Shown here piece by piece: positions 1 through 7,579 of a DNA stretch of 35,096 nt. The notes beneath the pieces were generated by a model that worked only from the letters and a program-made list of their open reading frames with translations, had not been told where the DNA came from and ran no database searches. The DNA is taken from assembly GCA_017526745.1 (NCBI GenBank), contig JAFXQX010000021.1, positions 1-35,096 on the forward strand, in the 5' to 3' direction. This DNA comes from Lachnospiraceae bacterium. GTDB taxonomy: Bacteria; Bacillota; Clostridia; Lachnospirales; Lachnospiraceae. How positions within the stretch are numbered: the first letter of the stretch is position 1; every line of letters starts with the position of its first letter. Made by a program: the position numbers and the translations under genes.

Positions 1-3
1 ATT

Positions 4-49
4 CATTGAGACAACACCTCCGTCCCCCTGTCTCAGTCTCTCCGCCCCC
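4..49. repeat. C-rich dispersed repeat, copy 1 (edge copy)
   Basis: This stretch matches the right arm of the large inverted repeat at 585-638 almost base for base (ATTGAGACAA, then CCTCCGTCCCCCTGTCTCAG, then CTCTCCG). Only the right-arm orientation is present, so the partner arm probably lies to the left of the window. With the copy at 528-660 it brackets the small metal-binding gene. Confidence 0.7.
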
Positions 50-67
50 GCATATTTCAAAAATGGA

Positions 68-120
68 TTGATTTGTCGGATGACGGGTGGTATCATGTAT
101 ATAAGTTAGCCAGGCCTAAC
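68..120 (+). promoter_or_regulatory. Promoter and shared operator, site 1
   Basis: The -35 TTGATT (68-73) is followed after 17 bases by -10 TATCAT (91-96). The palindrome GTTAGC-CAGG-CCTAAC lies at 105-120, one base off the perfect form. A protein bound here would sit over the transcription start of the gene at 139. This is the first of eight related sites in the window. Confidence 0.75.
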
Positions 121-138
121 GGATGACAGGAGGGCATT

Positions 139-510
139 ATGGGTAATGTATTGACAATTGCGGCACTTGTTGCGATAGTGGCATTTGCCGTGTATGGAAC
201 GGTAAAGAGGATCAGGTTCGGATCGTCCTGCTGCGGGCAGAAGGATCCGCCGGATAAAAAGGTTAAGGTACAGGACAGAAATAAGGCGCATTATCCGTTC
301 AGATATGTGCTCGGTGTTGACGGAATGCACTGCGCCAACTGTGCCCGAAGGATCGAAAATGCGTTTAACAGGACAGAAGGAAGATGGGCAAAGGCAGATA
401 TATCAAAAAACGAGGTTGAACTTTGCTCCAAACAGGAAGAAGCCGAAAAAACGCTGTCAGATATAGTTTCCCAAGCAGGTTATACTATGGTATCATTTAC
501 TCAAAGTTAA
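139..510 (+). CDS. FeoB-associated-like membrane segment fused to HMA metal-binding domain
   Basis: This 123-residue protein has one N-terminal membrane helix (about residues 4-22), then a basic stretch and a Cys-Cys-Gly motif (about 31-33). That layout resembles FeoB-associated Cys-rich membrane proteins (PF12669-like). The rest (about 54-123) is a heavy-metal-associated domain with the metal-binding loop GMHCANC, as in copper chaperones and P-type ATPase N-termini. It is probably a membrane-tethered metal chaperone or sensor; the metal is not evident from sequence. The start is supported by AGGAGGG at 128-134, 4 bases ahead of the ATG. The gene stands alone, under a copy of the shared operator and bracketed by C-rich repeats. 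The fold calls are confident; the link to iron is inference from the N-terminus and the shared operator. Confidence 0.75.
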   Translation: MGNVLTIAALVAIVAFAVYGTVKRIRFGSSCCGQKDPPDKKVKVQDRNKAHYPFRYVLGVDGMHCANCARRIENAFNRTEGRWAKADISKNEVELCSKQEEAEKTLSDIVSQAGYTMVSFTQS

Positions 511-527
511 TTCTTTGAGACAGAGGG

Positions 528-660
528 CTGAGACAGGGGGGACGGAGAGACTGAGACAGGGGGACGGAGGTATTGTCTCAATGAATTGAGACAATACCTC
601 CGTCCCCCTGTCTCAGTCTCTCCGTCCCCCTGTCTCAGTCTCTCCGTCCCCTTGTCTCAG
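528..660. repeat. Large near-perfect inverted repeat plus 22-bp direct repeats
   Basis: The left arm 528-582 and right arm 585-638 are reverse complements over about 54 bases, with a 2-base centre and one extra G in the left arm. The right arm continues as direct copies of a 22-base unit (core CTCTCCGTCCCCCTGTCTCA) ending near 660. As RNA this would fold into a very long hairpin and could terminate transcription of the gene at 139. It is the same family as the edge repeat at 4-49. No gene is visible between 511 and 747. Confidence 0.85.
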
Positions 661-672
661 CCTAGTTCCGGA

Positions 673-722
673 TTGACATTGGGGCAAAGCGGTGATATCA
701 TCTGTAGTTAGCAATGGCTAAC
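673..722 (+). promoter_or_regulatory. Promoter and shared operator, site 2
   Basis: The -35 TTGACA (673-678), a 17-base spacer and the -10 TATCAT (696-701) form a strong promoter. The perfect palindrome GTTAGC-AATG-GCTAAC occupies 707-722, five bases beyond the -10. It controls the methyltransferase at 748 and probably the fusion gene behind it. Confidence 0.8.
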
Positions 723-747
723 CTAATCGCATTATAGGAGCATAATT

Positions 748-1392
748 ATGACAGACAGGGAATACAAGGAAATGTCGCGAAAGGAGTTCGCGAAAGCTGC
801 CAAAGTATATGAAACGGACAAAGGCGGCGTATACAAAATGTGTAAAAAGGACTATCCGGATGTCCTTGCCGAACTGGAGAAGGAGCCGTTCTCCGATCTG
901 CTTGACTGCGGATGCGGACCGGCACCGATGCTCACACTGCTGCATGAAAAGTATCCGGATAAGCATTACACGGGGATCGATCTTACCCCGGAGATGATAG
1001 AGACGGCCAAGGCCAAGAACATGAGTGATGTTGAACTTGTGGTAGGAGACTGTGAGAACCTCCCGTTCGGAGATGAGACATATGATGCCGTCATATGCTG
1101 CCAGAGCTTTCATCATTATCCGAATGTTCAGGATTTTTTCGACAGTGTATACAGGGTCCTGCGGCCGGGTGGACGTCTGATACTGCGTGATATGACTGCG
1201 AAAACAGCCCCGGTTCTGTGGTTCATGAACCATATTGAGATGCCGCTGATCAATCTTACCGGACACGGTGATGTTCATGTTTACAGCGTCGATGAGGTGA
1301 GAAAACTGTGCGAAAAGGCAGGACTCAGACTCGAGAAGGGCGAAAAGAGAGGCTTTCTCCGCCTTCACTGTGTGGCCAGAAAACCCGCATAA
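748..1392 (+). CDS. Class I SAM-dependent methyltransferase
   Basis: A 214-residue Methyltransf_11/UbiE-type protein. Motif I is DCGCGPA (residues 53-59), the acidic residue closing strand 2 is in GID (76-78), motif II is GDCENLPF (100-107), and the post-core RVLRPGGRLIL motif follows. It transfers a methyl group from S-adenosylmethionine, probably to a small molecule; the substrate cannot be read from sequence. AGGAG at 736-740 supports the ATG. It is the first gene after operator site 2, and the MBL-methyltransferase fusion begins 32 bases after its stop, so the two are probably co-transcribed. Methyltransferases recur in this island (1425, 15049, 22980), suggesting the transported compound or its ligand is methylated; that link is inference. 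Confidence 0.85.
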   Translation: MTDREYKEMSRKEFAKAAKVYETDKGGVYKMCKKDYPDVLAELEKEPFSDLLDCGCGPAPMLTLLHEKYPDKHYTGIDLTPEMIETAKAKNMSDVELVVGDCENLPFGDETYDAVICCQSFHHYPNVQDFFDSVYRVLRPGGRLILRDMTAKTAPVLWFMNHIEMPLINLTGHGDVHVYSVDEVRKLCEKAGLRLEKGEKRGFLRLHCVARKPA

Positions 1393-1424
1393 AAACAGGC
1401 AGGAAGTATCATGGAGGACTAAGA

Positions 1425-2942
1425 GTGTCTAAGAAAGCATCAAATTTTCAAAAAAAGGTAATGTCAATAGGATACAGGGGCAAGGAGATATTCAAGCCAT
1501 TAAATACTGGACGGATAGATGATAGTGTTGCGTGTGTCCGTGAGTGGATCGCGAATATCTTTTTCTACACGAAGAACGGTACGACGATCATGATCGATGC
1601 CGGATATAACTATGACAGACTTAAGGAAAAGATGGAGTGGCTCGGTATCGCACCCTCCGCGATAAAGCATATATTGATCACACATCAGGATACCGATCAT
1701 GTCGGAGCGGTTGAAAGAGACAGCGACGGCCTGTTTACGAAAGCAAAATTGTACATCGGTGAGATCGAAAATCGCTATATGACGGGAGAGAGGCGCCGCA
1801 AAGTGATCTTCGGCCTGTATAAGCTCCCCATGGTAAAAAGCGACAATGAACGGAAACTGTTGAAGGACGGAGACGTTTTTTATATCGATGATATCAAGGT
1901 TGAAGCGATCCTCGTGCCCGGCCATACATGGGGTCATATGGTCTATCTTATTGATGACGGATACCTGTTTACGGGCGATACGATCTGGTTCGGTGCCGAT
2001 GGCGGGTACAGTTTTATCAATTCCCTGGCAGAGGACAATGAACTGGCAAAACAGTCGCTTGTAAAACTGGAGAGGATACTTCGCAACCGGAATCTGTCTC
2101 CAAAAGTGATCACGGGTCATACCGGATGGTCGGATGATCTTGATTTTGTGTTTGCACATAAGGACCAGGTCTGCAACAGCATGAAAAAACAAAAGCCCCA
2201 TGACCCGAATGCTCCTTATGACGGATATGATGAGTCGGAGGATACAAAGGAGCGGGCGCAAAATGAGCTCCTTCCCAAAGCGGTGCCTGTTACGGACAGG
2301 ATAAAAAGCGCATATCATGCTTCAAAAAACATCTATGACAATGTACTGACCCAGGGGAGCTTTCTTAGCAGGATGTATATCCGGTTTTTCTGGAGCGGAA
2401 CCGATGATGTTGAAGTCGCGAAAAAGATCCTGTCATACATTCCCCGGGATTTTTCGGGAAAGATCCTTGATGTGCCGGTTGGAACTGCCGTATTTACGCA
2501 GCGCAGGTGGAGAAGACTGTCAAAGGCAAAGATAACATGCCTTGACTACAGTACGGATATGCTTGATAAGGCAAAAGGACGCCTTGGGGAATGCGGTCAC
2601 ATCTCGTTCGTACAGGGTGATGTGGGGAAGCTCCCCTTTAATGACGGTGATTTTGACATCGTCCTGTCAATGAACGGGTTCCATGCTTTTCCGGACAAGA
2701 AAAAAGCATTTCAGGAGACGAGGCGTGTTCTGAAGAAGGGCGGACTGTTTATCGGATGTTTCTATATCAAAGGAAAATCAAAGCGAACAGACTGGCTGGT
2801 GGGAAGGATACTGACCCAAAAAGGATGGTTCACGCCGCCTTTCCTTACGGAAGATAGTCTTCGAAGTGTTCTTGGCAGGCTGTATTCCGAAGTCGATTGT
2901 CATATTGACGGATCCATTGCATATTTCAAATGCAAAAAATGA
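1425..2942 (+). CDS. Metallo-beta-lactamase-fold hydrolase fused to SAM methyltransferase
   Basis: A two-domain protein of 505 residues. Residues about 15-250 are a metallo-beta-lactamase fold: a first metal motif of the form HxDxDH (His87, Asp89, Asp91, His92; the usual middle His is Asp), His167 in PGHTWGH, Asp185 in FTGDT, and His232 in TGHTGW. After a linker, about 340-505 is a class I methyltransferase with motif I LDVPVGTA, the GDVGKLPF segment and a VLKKGG post-core. The GTG start at 1425 is preferred because GGAGGA (1413-1418) lies 6 bases upstream; the frame is open further upstream, but starting there would overlap the previous gene by 85 bases. One polypeptide may hydrolyse and methylate the same small molecule, but the substrate is unknown. 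It is probably co-transcribed with 748. Confidence 0.8.
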   Translation: MSKKASNFQKKVMSIGYRGKEIFKPLNTGRIDDSVACVREWIANIFFYTKNGTTIMIDAGYNYDRLKEKMEWLGIAPSAIKHILITHQDTDHVGAVERDSDGLFTKAKLYIGEIENRYMTGERRRKVIFGLYKLPMVKSDNERKLLKDGDVFYIDDIKVEAILVPGHTWGHMVYLIDDGYLFTGDTIWFGADGGYSFINSLAEDNELAKQSLVKLERILRNRNLSPKVITGHTGWSDDLDFVFAHKDQVCNSMKKQKPHDPNAPYDGYDESEDTKERAQNELLPKAVPVTDRIKSAYHASKNIYDNVLTQGSFLSRMYIRFFWSGTDDVEVAKKILSYIPRDFSGKILDVPVGTAVFTQRRWRRLSKAKITCLDYSTDMLDKAKGRLGECGHISFVQGDVGKLPFNDGDFDIVLSMNGFHAFPDKKKAFQETRRVLKKGGLFIGCFYIKGKSKRTDWLVGRILTQKGWFTPPFLTEDSLRSVLGRLYSEVDCHIDGSIAYFKCKK

Positions 2943-3044
2943 ACCCTTGGTGTCGCGACGATCTCGATTCATCAAACTTTTCATCGTATTTCCGGCCGCT
3001 TCCGCGCTGGCAGCATGGATCTGCAGCCTGTTCTGATCTGATCC

Positions 3045-3098
3045 TTGACAAAGATCCGCCGGTGTGTTAGTTTATATATGTTAGCTAACGACGTTAAC
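3045..3098 (+). promoter_or_regulatory. Promoter region and shared operator variant, site 3
   Basis: TTGACA at 3045-3050 is a good -35; the -10 is unclear (TAGTTT at 3068-3073 with a 17-base spacer). The compact palindrome GTTAGCTAAC lies at 3080-3089, followed by GTTAAC at 3093-3098, so several half-sites are packed together just ahead of the TetR gene at 3121. This could serve autoregulation or a global regulator. Confidence 0.6.
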
Positions 3099-3120
3099 AA
3101 ACGATACACGCAGGTAGCTT

Positions 3121-3729
3121 ATGCCAAGAGACAAGAGCACTAACCACATTAAGATCATGGCGGCAGCCAGAGAAGAGTTTATGGAAAAGGGCTATGAGAA
3201 AGCGTCCATGCGAAGCATAGCCGACCGCTGCGGGATGACCGCAGCAGGGATCTACAGGCACTGCAAGGATAAGGAAGATCTCTTCTGCCAGCTCGTAACT
3301 CCTGCCGAAGATAAACTGATGGAATGGGCTAAAGAGCATATTAAAAGGTACGCAGATCCGGCAAAAAAAGGTAAGAAGATCACATGGCAGGACTCCCATA
3401 TCGATATGATGAGAGAACTGGTATATCCGAACATGGTGGATTTTCACCTTCTTATCGCCAAGTCCAAGGGGAGCAGGTACGAAAACTTCCTGCACGATAT
3501 GACCGAAGAATCCCAGAACAGATTTCTCGATTATCTGGCAAAGCTCAGGAAGTCCGGAGCAAATGCGCCGAAAATCACACCGGTACAGCTTCATCTTCTG
3601 ATGACGGCATATATTACCGCATTGTTTGAACCGGTTGTTCACAATTATTCTTATGAGGAGGCCATCGACGCCCTTAGTGTGCTGGAAGCATTCTTCCTGC
3701 CGGGCTGGAAGCGTCTGATGAACCTGTAA
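3121..3729 (+). CDS. TetR/AcrR-family transcriptional regulator (TetR1)
   Basis: A 202-residue protein with an N-terminal TetR helix-turn-helix (about residues 10-56: A-R-E-E-F-x-x-K-G-Y-E-x-A-S, then IADRCGMTAAGIYRHCKDKEDLF), followed by an all-helical ligand domain with no recognisable signature. TetR proteins are usually ligand-released repressors of neighbouring transporters. It lies upstream of the first ABC pair, separated by a terminator-like hairpin and operator site 4. It resembles the other two TetR genes, and all three have the same place in their cassettes. The ribosome binding site is weak (AGG), which suits low expression. The ligand is unknown. Confidence 0.85.
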   Translation: MPRDKSTNHIKIMAAAREEFMEKGYEKASMRSIADRCGMTAAGIYRHCKDKEDLFCQLVTPAEDKLMEWAKEHIKRYADPAKKGKKITWQDSHIDMMRELVYPNMVDFHLLIAKSKGSRYENFLHDMTEESQNRFLDYLAKLRKSGANAPKITPVQLHLLMTAYITALFEPVVHNYSYEEAIDALSVLEAFFLPGWKRLMNL

Positions 3730-3763
3730 TATTCTTAGCGATAAATTCAATATTGAACGATAA

Positions 3764-3808
3764 CTCACCGTCTGGTCCCGTTATGGGATCAGGCGGTGAG
3801 GCCGTTTT
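3764..3808 (+). terminator. Rho-independent terminator or attenuator after TetR1
   Basis: A 16-base stem (3764-3779 against 3785-3800) with two mismatched or wobble positions and a 5-base loop is followed by GCCGTTTT. It separates TetR1 from the ABC pair, and operator site 4 starts five bases beyond the T-run. Confidence 0.7.
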
Positions 3809-3812
3809 AAGG

Positions 3813-3822
3813 GTTAGCTAAC
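3813..3822. promoter_or_regulatory. Shared operator, compact form, site 4
   Basis: The 10-base perfect palindrome GTTAGCTAAC lies between the TetR1 terminator and the first ABC pair, about 40 bases ahead of the chosen start. No convincing -35/-10 pair is visible here, unlike at most other sites. Confidence 0.6.
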
Positions 3823-3864
3823 AAAGAATATGAAATGTTAACAAACAAGAGAAAGGAAAGCATT

Positions 3865-5658
3865 ATGAATGAAGAGGTAACAAAAGAAGAGAAGAAATGG
3901 TTTAAAACATTGCTTTCTTACGCGAAGGGCAGTGGGGGAAGACTGGGATTATCGGTTGTCTTTTCGATGGTAAGCCTTATATCGGGGCTCGTACCATATT
4001 ACTGTGTGTACAGAATACTGGATGGGTATATCGCCGCAAATGCCGACAAGTCGCTTATCCTGCATTATTGCCTTACAGCATTTTTTGCGTATCTTGTAAA
4101 AGTCATCTGCTTCGGTATATCGACGGGGATATCGCATTATGTGGCGTTTAATGTTCTGGAGGGACTGAGGGTAAAGGTTTCGGATGTATTTTTAAAGGCT
4201 CCGCTCGGAGAAGTCTATTCGCATTCCATCGGACAGATAAAAAGCGTGATAGTTGATAAGATCGAGGACATTGAGCCGCCGCTTGCACACGTTGTCCCGG
4301 AAGGCGCCGGGCACATACTGCTTCCCATAGTCTGCTTTATTGCACTTGCGTTTGTTGATATCCGTGTTGCACTTGGTGCACTTGCGGCGCTCCCGCTCGG
4401 ACTGGTCTTTATGATGCTCACATTTTGGCTAAGTGGCAAGAATATGACCAAGTATCAGGAAGCAAATGCCAACATGAGCAGCATGATAGTTGAATACGTG
4501 GAGGGTATCGAGGTTATCAAAGCCTTCGGAAAGGCAGGAGTAAGCTATGAGAAGTTTGCTGGATCGATCAGGGATTACAGGGATTTTGTCATAGAGTGGC
4601 TTGAATCAACTTGGGTTACGATGAAACTTGCCTTTGCCTTCATGCCTGCGACGCTGCTCGGAGTTGTTCCCGTAAGCATTGTTCTCGTACAAAAAGGCAG
4701 TATGACGATATCGGAAATGGCACTTGCCGTAATGCTTGCCATGTCAATGGTCATCAGCATGGCGAAGATAGAAGTGTTTTCAAACGGACTTCGGCAGATG
4801 CAGTATACGGTGCTCGAAATTCAAAAACTGTTGAAGATAAAAAGCCTGCCGGAGCCTTCCTCCGATGATCTTCCGGATGGATATTCCATCGAGCTGAACG
4901 ATGTGCGTTTTTCATATGATGATGAAGAAGGCGAGGTGCTCCACGGGATCAATCTTGGCCTGAAAGAGGGAAGCTTTACGGCACTCGTTGGGCCGAGCGG
5001 AGGCGGAAAATCAACCGTAGCAAAACTCATCGCAAGATTCTGGGATGTAAGCGGCGGCACGATCAGTATCGGCGGGTGCGACATAAAAAACATGAAAGTT
5101 ACATCGCTTGCAAACATAGTAAGCTTCGTAACCCAGGATAATTTCCTGTTTGCAAGATCGATAAAAGAAAACATCCGGCTCGGCAAACCCGGTGCAAGCG
5201 ATGAAGAAGTGATAAAGGCTGCAAAGGCTGCATGCTGTGATGAATTCATAAGAAAGCTTCCGGACGGATATGATACATCGGCAGGAGAGGCGGGAAAGCG
5301 CCTGTCGGGAGGCGAACGCCAGAGGATAGCGATCGCCCGTATGATGCTGAAAAACGCACCGATAGTGATCCTTGATGAAGCAACGGCATTCACGGATCCC
5401 GAAAACGAAACGAAGCTTCAGGAATCCATTGCCAATCTGACAAAGGGTAAGACATTGCTTGTCATAGCACACCGGCTATCGACGATAAAGAATGCGGATA
5501 ATATCGTGGTGCTTGATGACGGCCGGATCGTTGCACAGGGGACGCAGGAGGAACTGATGGAGTCCTGTCCTTTATATAACAGAATGTGGCAGGCCCATAT
5601 AGGCGCAAGAAGCTGGGCGGCAGGAAATGCGGCAGCCGGACAGGTAAAGGAGGCGTAA
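3865..5658 (+). CDS. ABC transporter half-subunit, permease-ATPase fusion (pair 1, A)
   Basis: A 597-residue type IV (exporter-fold) ABC half-transporter. An N-terminal six-helix membrane domain (to about residue 340) is followed by a complete ATPase: Walker A GPSGGGKST near 375, Q-loop TQDNF, signature LSGGERQR near 479, Walker B IVILDEA near 500, and H-loop AHRLST near 535. ATG 3865 is preferred over an in-frame ATG 10 codons upstream because GAAAGGAAAG sits just ahead of it. The partner at 5661 starts 2 bases after the stop, so the pair should form a heterodimer. Pairs of this architecture include both exporters and the siderophore importers YbtPQ and IrtAB. The metal-linked neighbours favour import of a metal chelate, but direction cannot be read from sequence. 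Confidence 0.88.
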   Translation: MNEEVTKEEKKWFKTLLSYAKGSGGRLGLSVVFSMVSLISGLVPYYCVYRILDGYIAANADKSLILHYCLTAFFAYLVKVICFGISTGISHYVAFNVLEGLRVKVSDVFLKAPLGEVYSHSIGQIKSVIVDKIEDIEPPLAHVVPEGAGHILLPIVCFIALAFVDIRVALGALAALPLGLVFMMLTFWLSGKNMTKYQEANANMSSMIVEYVEGIEVIKAFGKAGVSYEKFAGSIRDYRDFVIEWLESTWVTMKLAFAFMPATLLGVVPVSIVLVQKGSMTISEMALAVMLAMSMVISMAKIEVFSNGLRQMQYTVLEIQKLLKIKSLPEPSSDDLPDGYSIELNDVRFSYDDEEGEVLHGINLGLKEGSFTALVGPSGGGKSTVAKLIARFWDVSGGTISIGGCDIKNMKVTSLANIVSFVTQDNFLFARSIKENIRLGKPGASDEEVIKAAKAACCDEFIRKLPDGYDTSAGEAGKRLSGGERQRIAIARMMLKNAPIVILDEATAFTDPENETKLQESIANLTKGKTLLVIAHRLSTIKNADNIVVLDDGRIVAQGTQEELMESCPLYNRMWQAHIGARSWAAGNAAAGQVKEA

Positions 5659-5660
5659 AA

Positions 5661-7427
5661 ATGTTCAGAACAGTAAAACGTATCATAGACTGGTGCGAGG
5701 GATTCAAAGCAAGTCTGTTTGTCGGTTTTATATTTTCATTTCTTTCATCATGGGCGGTGGCAGCACCTGTTGCTTATTCGGGATATGTGATAGGACAGAT
5801 CATAGGTGACGCAAGAAGCGGGAAGGGTGTCGATCCGATGCTGGCATGGAAGAGCCTTCTTATGATCCTGCTGACTGTACTTGCAAGATTTCTGTTTGAC
5901 TACCTGAAGGCCCGCTTTCATGAAAAGATAGGCTATGAACTTGTGGCAAGAGACCGCTTGAAGATCGGTGAGGCACTCAAAAGAGTATCACTAGGCTACT
6001 TCCAGACCAATGATACCGGAAGGATCCTCAATGCCATAACAACGGGACTTGCAACTCTTGAGAACATGGGTATACGTATGGTGGACGGATTTATCGGAGG
6101 GTATCTGAACTTCCTGTGCATATTGTTGTTCCTTGCATTCATAATCCCGGAATGTGCCCTGATCGCGATATGCGGTGTATTGGTCTCATTCGTGTTCCTT
6201 CTGATGATATCAAAGCACAGCAAAGATAACACAAAAGTACTGAATGAGGAAAATGAGCGTCTTACCAGAGCGGCGCTGGAATACACAAGAGGATTGCCGG
6301 TCGTTAAATCATTCGGAATGGAGGGAGCTTCGGCCAAGGATTTTAAAGATGCATGTTCAAGTGCAAAATCTATCGCACTGAAGATCGAATGGGGTTTCAT
6401 TCCGTATAACTGCCTGCATATATTTGCACTTAAGGCGGCAAGTGTATGGATGGTGATCGCGGTGATGTATGCAGGGCTCGCCGGAAAGCTCGAACTGTCC
6501 ATGGTGCTTATCGTTTCGTTCCTGTCGATGTCGATCTTTAACTCGGTGGAGCCTATAGCCGACAGCGCTCATGTCCTGTCGGTGATCGAAAATGCATTTG
6601 ATAAGATGGAGATGTTTTCCGACAGCAATCTTCTGGATGTCAAAGGCTCGGACATTAAATGCGAAAATCATGATATCGAGTTTAAGAATGTTGATTTTTC
6701 ATATTACACTGCAAGATCAACCGAGAACAGGAAGGTTCTGAAAGATGTTTCATTTGTTATCCCGCAAGGGACGACAACTGCGATCGTGGGACCCTCGGGA
6801 AGCGGTAAGACGACTATCTGCAATCTTATCGCAAGATTTTATGATGTAAGCTCTGGTACTATCACGCTCGGAGGTAGAGACGTGAAGGAATACAGCCTTG
6901 ACAGTCTGCTGTCAAATATCTCCATGGTGTTCCAGAATGTTTATCTGTTCAATGATACCGTCCGTGCAAATATCTGTTTCGGAAGAGATAATGTGTCCGA
7001 GGAGGAGATGATCGAGGCGGCAAAAAAAGCCCGGTGCCATGATTTTATCATGGATCTTCCAAACGGATACGATACGGTGATCGGTGAAGGCGGCGGCACT
7101 TTGTCGGGAGGACAGAAGCAGAGGATATCGATAGCAAGGGCAATACTGAAGAATGCTCCGATAATCATCCTTGATGAATCTACAGCGAGCATCGATCCTG
7201 AAAACGAGCACCTGATCCAGGGCGCCATTTCCGAGCTTTCAAAAGGAAAGACAGTGATCATAATCGCACACAGGCTGGCAACCATAGAAGCAGCCGATCA
7301 GATACTCGTGGTTGATGACGGACGGATAATCGAAAAAGGAAAACACAGCGAACTTGTAAACCTGGGCGGCAAATATGCCGCATTTGTCAGGATCAGGCAG
7401 GAAGCCGAAAACTGGCAGATCGCCTGA
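5661..7427 (+). CDS. ABC transporter half-subunit, permease-ATPase fusion (pair 1, B)
   Basis: A 588-residue partner of the preceding subunit with the same layout: six membrane helices, then an ATPase with Walker A GPSGSGKTT (near 376), signature LSGGQKQR (near 481), Walker B IIILDES with the catalytic Glu kept, and AHRLAT. Both nucleotide sites of pair 1 therefore look competent, unlike heterodimers with one degenerate site. The start is fixed by AAGGAGG at 5647-5653; an open frame reaching back into the upstream gene is discounted. The C-terminal tail ends in a Trp-x-Ile-Ala motif shared with the B subunit of pair 2. Confidence 0.88.
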   Translation: MFRTVKRIIDWCEGFKASLFVGFIFSFLSSWAVAAPVAYSGYVIGQIIGDARSGKGVDPMLAWKSLLMILLTVLARFLFDYLKARFHEKIGYELVARDRLKIGEALKRVSLGYFQTNDTGRILNAITTGLATLENMGIRMVDGFIGGYLNFLCILLFLAFIIPECALIAICGVLVSFVFLLMISKHSKDNTKVLNEENERLTRAALEYTRGLPVVKSFGMEGASAKDFKDACSSAKSIALKIEWGFIPYNCLHIFALKAASVWMVIAVMYAGLAGKLELSMVLIVSFLSMSIFNSVEPIADSAHVLSVIENAFDKMEMFSDSNLLDVKGSDIKCENHDIEFKNVDFSYYTARSTENRKVLKDVSFVIPQGTTTAIVGPSGSGKTTICNLIARFYDVSSGTITLGGRDVKEYSLDSLLSNISMVFQNVYLFNDTVRANICFGRDNVSEEEMIEAAKKARCHDFIMDLPNGYDTVIGEGGGTLSGGQKQRISIARAILKNAPIIILDESTASIDPENEHLIQGAISELSKGKTVIIIAHRLATIEAADQILVVDDGRIIEKGKHSELVNLGGKYAAFVRIRQEAENWQIA

Positions 7428-7436
7428 TTTTCCGGA

Positions 7437-7494
7437 AAGTGGCCCTATACCCCCAAGTGGCCCTATACCCCCGACCCCATAGTCCATTTGTGGG
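7437..7494. repeat. CCCTATACCCCC repeat cluster A
   Basis: Two exact 18-base tandem copies (AAGTGGCCCTATACCCCC, 7437-7454 and 7455-7472) are followed by GACCCCATAGTCCAT. Nearly the same blocks occur at 9846-9911, and a degenerate version at 19362-19395. It begins 10 bases after the end of the first ABC pair. Confidence 0.75.
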
Positions 7495-7506
7495 TACGAT
7501 ATGTGA

Positions 7507-7512
7507 TATAAT
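7507..7512 (+). promoter_or_regulatory. Probable -10 element for the sugar operon
   Basis: A perfect TATAAT lies about 70 bases ahead of the kinase start. No good -35 is present at 16-18 bases, so the promoter may need help or depend on flanking contacts. Confidence 0.4.
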
Positions 7513-7579
7513 CTATAGAGTATCATCAGAAGATAGTGGTCCGGCTTAGTGCCGGCGGATGGATAACCAAGGAGACGTG

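Noticed and set aside
528-660. CRISPR array, because of regularly repeated 22-base units
   Set aside because: The units are directly adjacent with no spacers, and the region is an inverted repeat; no cas gene is present.
718-1368. Long minus-strand open frame (216 codons) opposite the first methyltransferase
   Set aside because: It lies fully antisense to a gene with clear family motifs, has no ribosome site and no recognisable domain.
1308-1424. Longer start for the MBL-methyltransferase fusion
   Set aside because: It would overlap the preceding gene by 85 bases and adds a non-conserved Arg/Lys-rich leader; GTG 1425 has a good ribosome site.
1500-2318. Minus-strand open frame of 272 codons opposite the MBL domain
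   Set aside because: The plus strand carries all metal ligands of a known fold; the antisense text is Cys/His/Arg-rich and shows no domain.
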